24,137 nucleotides of DNA from NCBI GenBank assembly GCA_044227605.1, contig JBGAWJ010000013.1, positions 1 to 24,137 on the forward strand, read 5' to 3'. Shown here one piece after another: positions 23,251 through 24,137 of the stretch. The DNA comes from JAEUKQ01 sp044227605. GTDB lineage: Bacteria; Pseudomonadota; Alphaproteobacteria; JAEUKQ01. The notes under the pieces were generated by a model, which saw only the letters and a list, made by a program, of their open reading frames with translations, searched no databases and was not told where the DNA came from. How positions within the stretch are numbered: the stretch's first letter is position 1; the number at the start of each line of letters is the position of its first letter. The translations under genes were made by a program, and so were the position numbers.

Positions 23251-24137
23251 TTAATGATAAAGTCCGGCTTCGGAAAGGGTTTCTTTAATTTCTTCGACAA
23301 CACCGGCCATCAATAATCCCAATTTGGTTGCATTGGCTTGATCACGCGGCAAGACCCCAACAACCTTGCCTTCAAACATCACCAAGATACGGTCAGCCAA
23401 TGTCAGGATCTCATCAAGTTCGGCTGAAACTAACAATAATGCTTTTCCACCGTCGCGCAACTCAATTAAGCGTTTATGGATAAATTCCACCGCCCCTACA
23501 TCAACCCCCCGGGTGGGTTGCCCAATGAGCAATAATTCGGGTTTTTCCTCAAGTTCCCGCCCAATCACCAATTTTTGTTGGTTGCCACCCGAGAAAGAAG
23601 ATGTCTTTAAAAGCGGGTTGGCTGGCCTAACATCATATTCGGCAGCGATGTTACGGAACCGCTTGATGGCTTGGCGCCCTTTCAAAAAACCAAATCGCTG
23701 TAAATTATCTTTGTAATGATAGCCAAGGATGCTTGACTCCCAAGCCTTGAATTGCTTAACCAACCCCGCACCTAAACGGTCTTCAGGGATATGGGAAATA
23801 CCCAACTGCCGCGCGGAACGCGCGGGCCGCTTAGGTTTTAGCAATTGCTTCATATCTTTTCCAGCGAGTAAAATTTGTCCTGAATCAAAATGCCTAATCC
23901 CCGCTAACACTTCCAGCAACTGGCTTTGCCCATTTCCGGAAACACCGGCAATACCAAGAATTTCTCCCTTATTCAAAGTCAAATTAATATTTTCTAAAAG
24001 GGGGCGCTTGTGCTGGTCATAAATATATAACTCCTTCACCTCCAATAACGGCACTGTTTGGGTGATGGGCAAACGCGGCCAATGGGTGGTTAATCGCCTG
24101 CCCACCATCATTTCAGCCAATTTTTCTTTATTAGTGT
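23251..24137 (-). CDS. Nucleoside ABC transporter ATP-binding protein (NupO/YufO-type), 5' end outside the window
   Basis: The frame is open to the window edge (TNKEKLAEMMVGRR at the edge), so the gene continues beyond 24137; a TTG at 24120 is not a real start. The visible part is the second nucleotide-binding domain of a tandem ATPase of about 510 aa. The Walker A-like loop is GVSGNGQSQLLE, the signature is FSGGNQQKLVIGREL, and the Walker B region LLLIGQPTRGVDVGA lacks the catalytic glutamate, as is usual for second domains of this sugar/nucleoside class. It powers the two permeases encoded downstream. A substrate-binding lipoprotein (BmpA-like) would be expected further upstream. Confidence 0.93.
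   Translation of the reverse strand, partial: TNKEKLAEMMVGRRLTTHWPRLPITQTVPLLEVKELYIYDQHKRPLLENINLTLNKGEILGIAGVSGNGQSQLLEVLAGIRHFDSGQILLAGKDMKQLLKPKRPARSARQLGISHIPEDRLGAGLVKQFKAWESSILGYHYKDNLQRFGFLKGRQAIKRFRNIAAEYDVRPANPLLKTSSFSGGNQQKLVIGRELEEKPELLLIGQPTRGVDVGAVEFIHKRLIELRDGGKALLLVSAELDEILTLADRILVMFEGKVVGVLPRDQANATKLGLLMAGVVEEIKETLSEAGLYH

Overview
The window is a stretch of an alphaproteobacterial chromosome of intermediate GC. The main evidence is the divergent hemC-hemD-mic60-hemY / tsaD arrangement, a HemY with the alphaproteobacterial C-terminal zinc ribbon, a mitofilin (Mic60) homologue, and an alphaproteobacterial-type AddB fragment. A full nucleoside import and salvage operon, together with several broken housekeeping genes, would fit a host-associated or genome-reducing lineage (a Holosporales- or Rhodospirillales-like bacterium), but that placement is inference.

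Layout. (1) 1-188 holds the interior end of a truncated addB, which stops at a 15-C homopolymer. (2) 395-7075 holds three related secreted proteins of about 495 aa with no function I recognise. Two are on the minus strand downstream of lepA; the third is on the plus strand, divergent from lepA. lepA (elongation factor 4) itself carries an apparent 4-bp deletion that splits it into two frames. (3) 7109-7183 is tRNA-Thr(CGU) on the minus strand. It is followed by a noncoding leader with a canonical G-quadruplex motif and then gltX, which resembles the long clostridial-type glutamyl-tRNA synthetases. (4) 9239-13742 (minus) is the haem/mitofilin cluster hemC-hemD-mic60-hemY. hemD and mic60 share one reading frame, broken by a single TAA. 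(5) tsaD at 13910 runs divergently. (6) 15024-16893 is an accessory patch: a strong-SD ribbon-helix-helix antitoxin-like gene without a toxin, a GNAT acetyltransferase, a GFA-family zinc protein, and a 3' fragment of a second GNAT copy. (7) 16992-17408 is an EVE-domain protein with a TTG start. (8) 17405-24137 (minus) is a tightly packed nucleoside operon: ABC ATPase (partial), two permeases, a Cdd-DeoC fusion, DeoA and DeoB.

How the genes work together. The right-hand operon can import nucleosides, deaminate cytidine, release the base by pyrimidine phosphorolysis, isomerise (deoxy)ribose-1-phosphate and cleave deoxyribose-5-phosphate into glyceraldehyde-3-phosphate and acetaldehyde. The central cluster makes uroporphyrinogen III and links it, by genomic context, to the inner-membrane proteins HemY and Mic60.

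The most notable points are the secreted paralogue trio, the Cdd-DeoC fusion, the HemD-Mic60 fusion frame with an internal stop, the lepA frameshift, the clostridial-type gltX with a G-quadruplex leader, and the GNAT duplication split by a GFA segment. Several broken genes in 24 kb could reflect either real gene decay or sequencing and assembly errors; this cannot be settled from the sequence alone.
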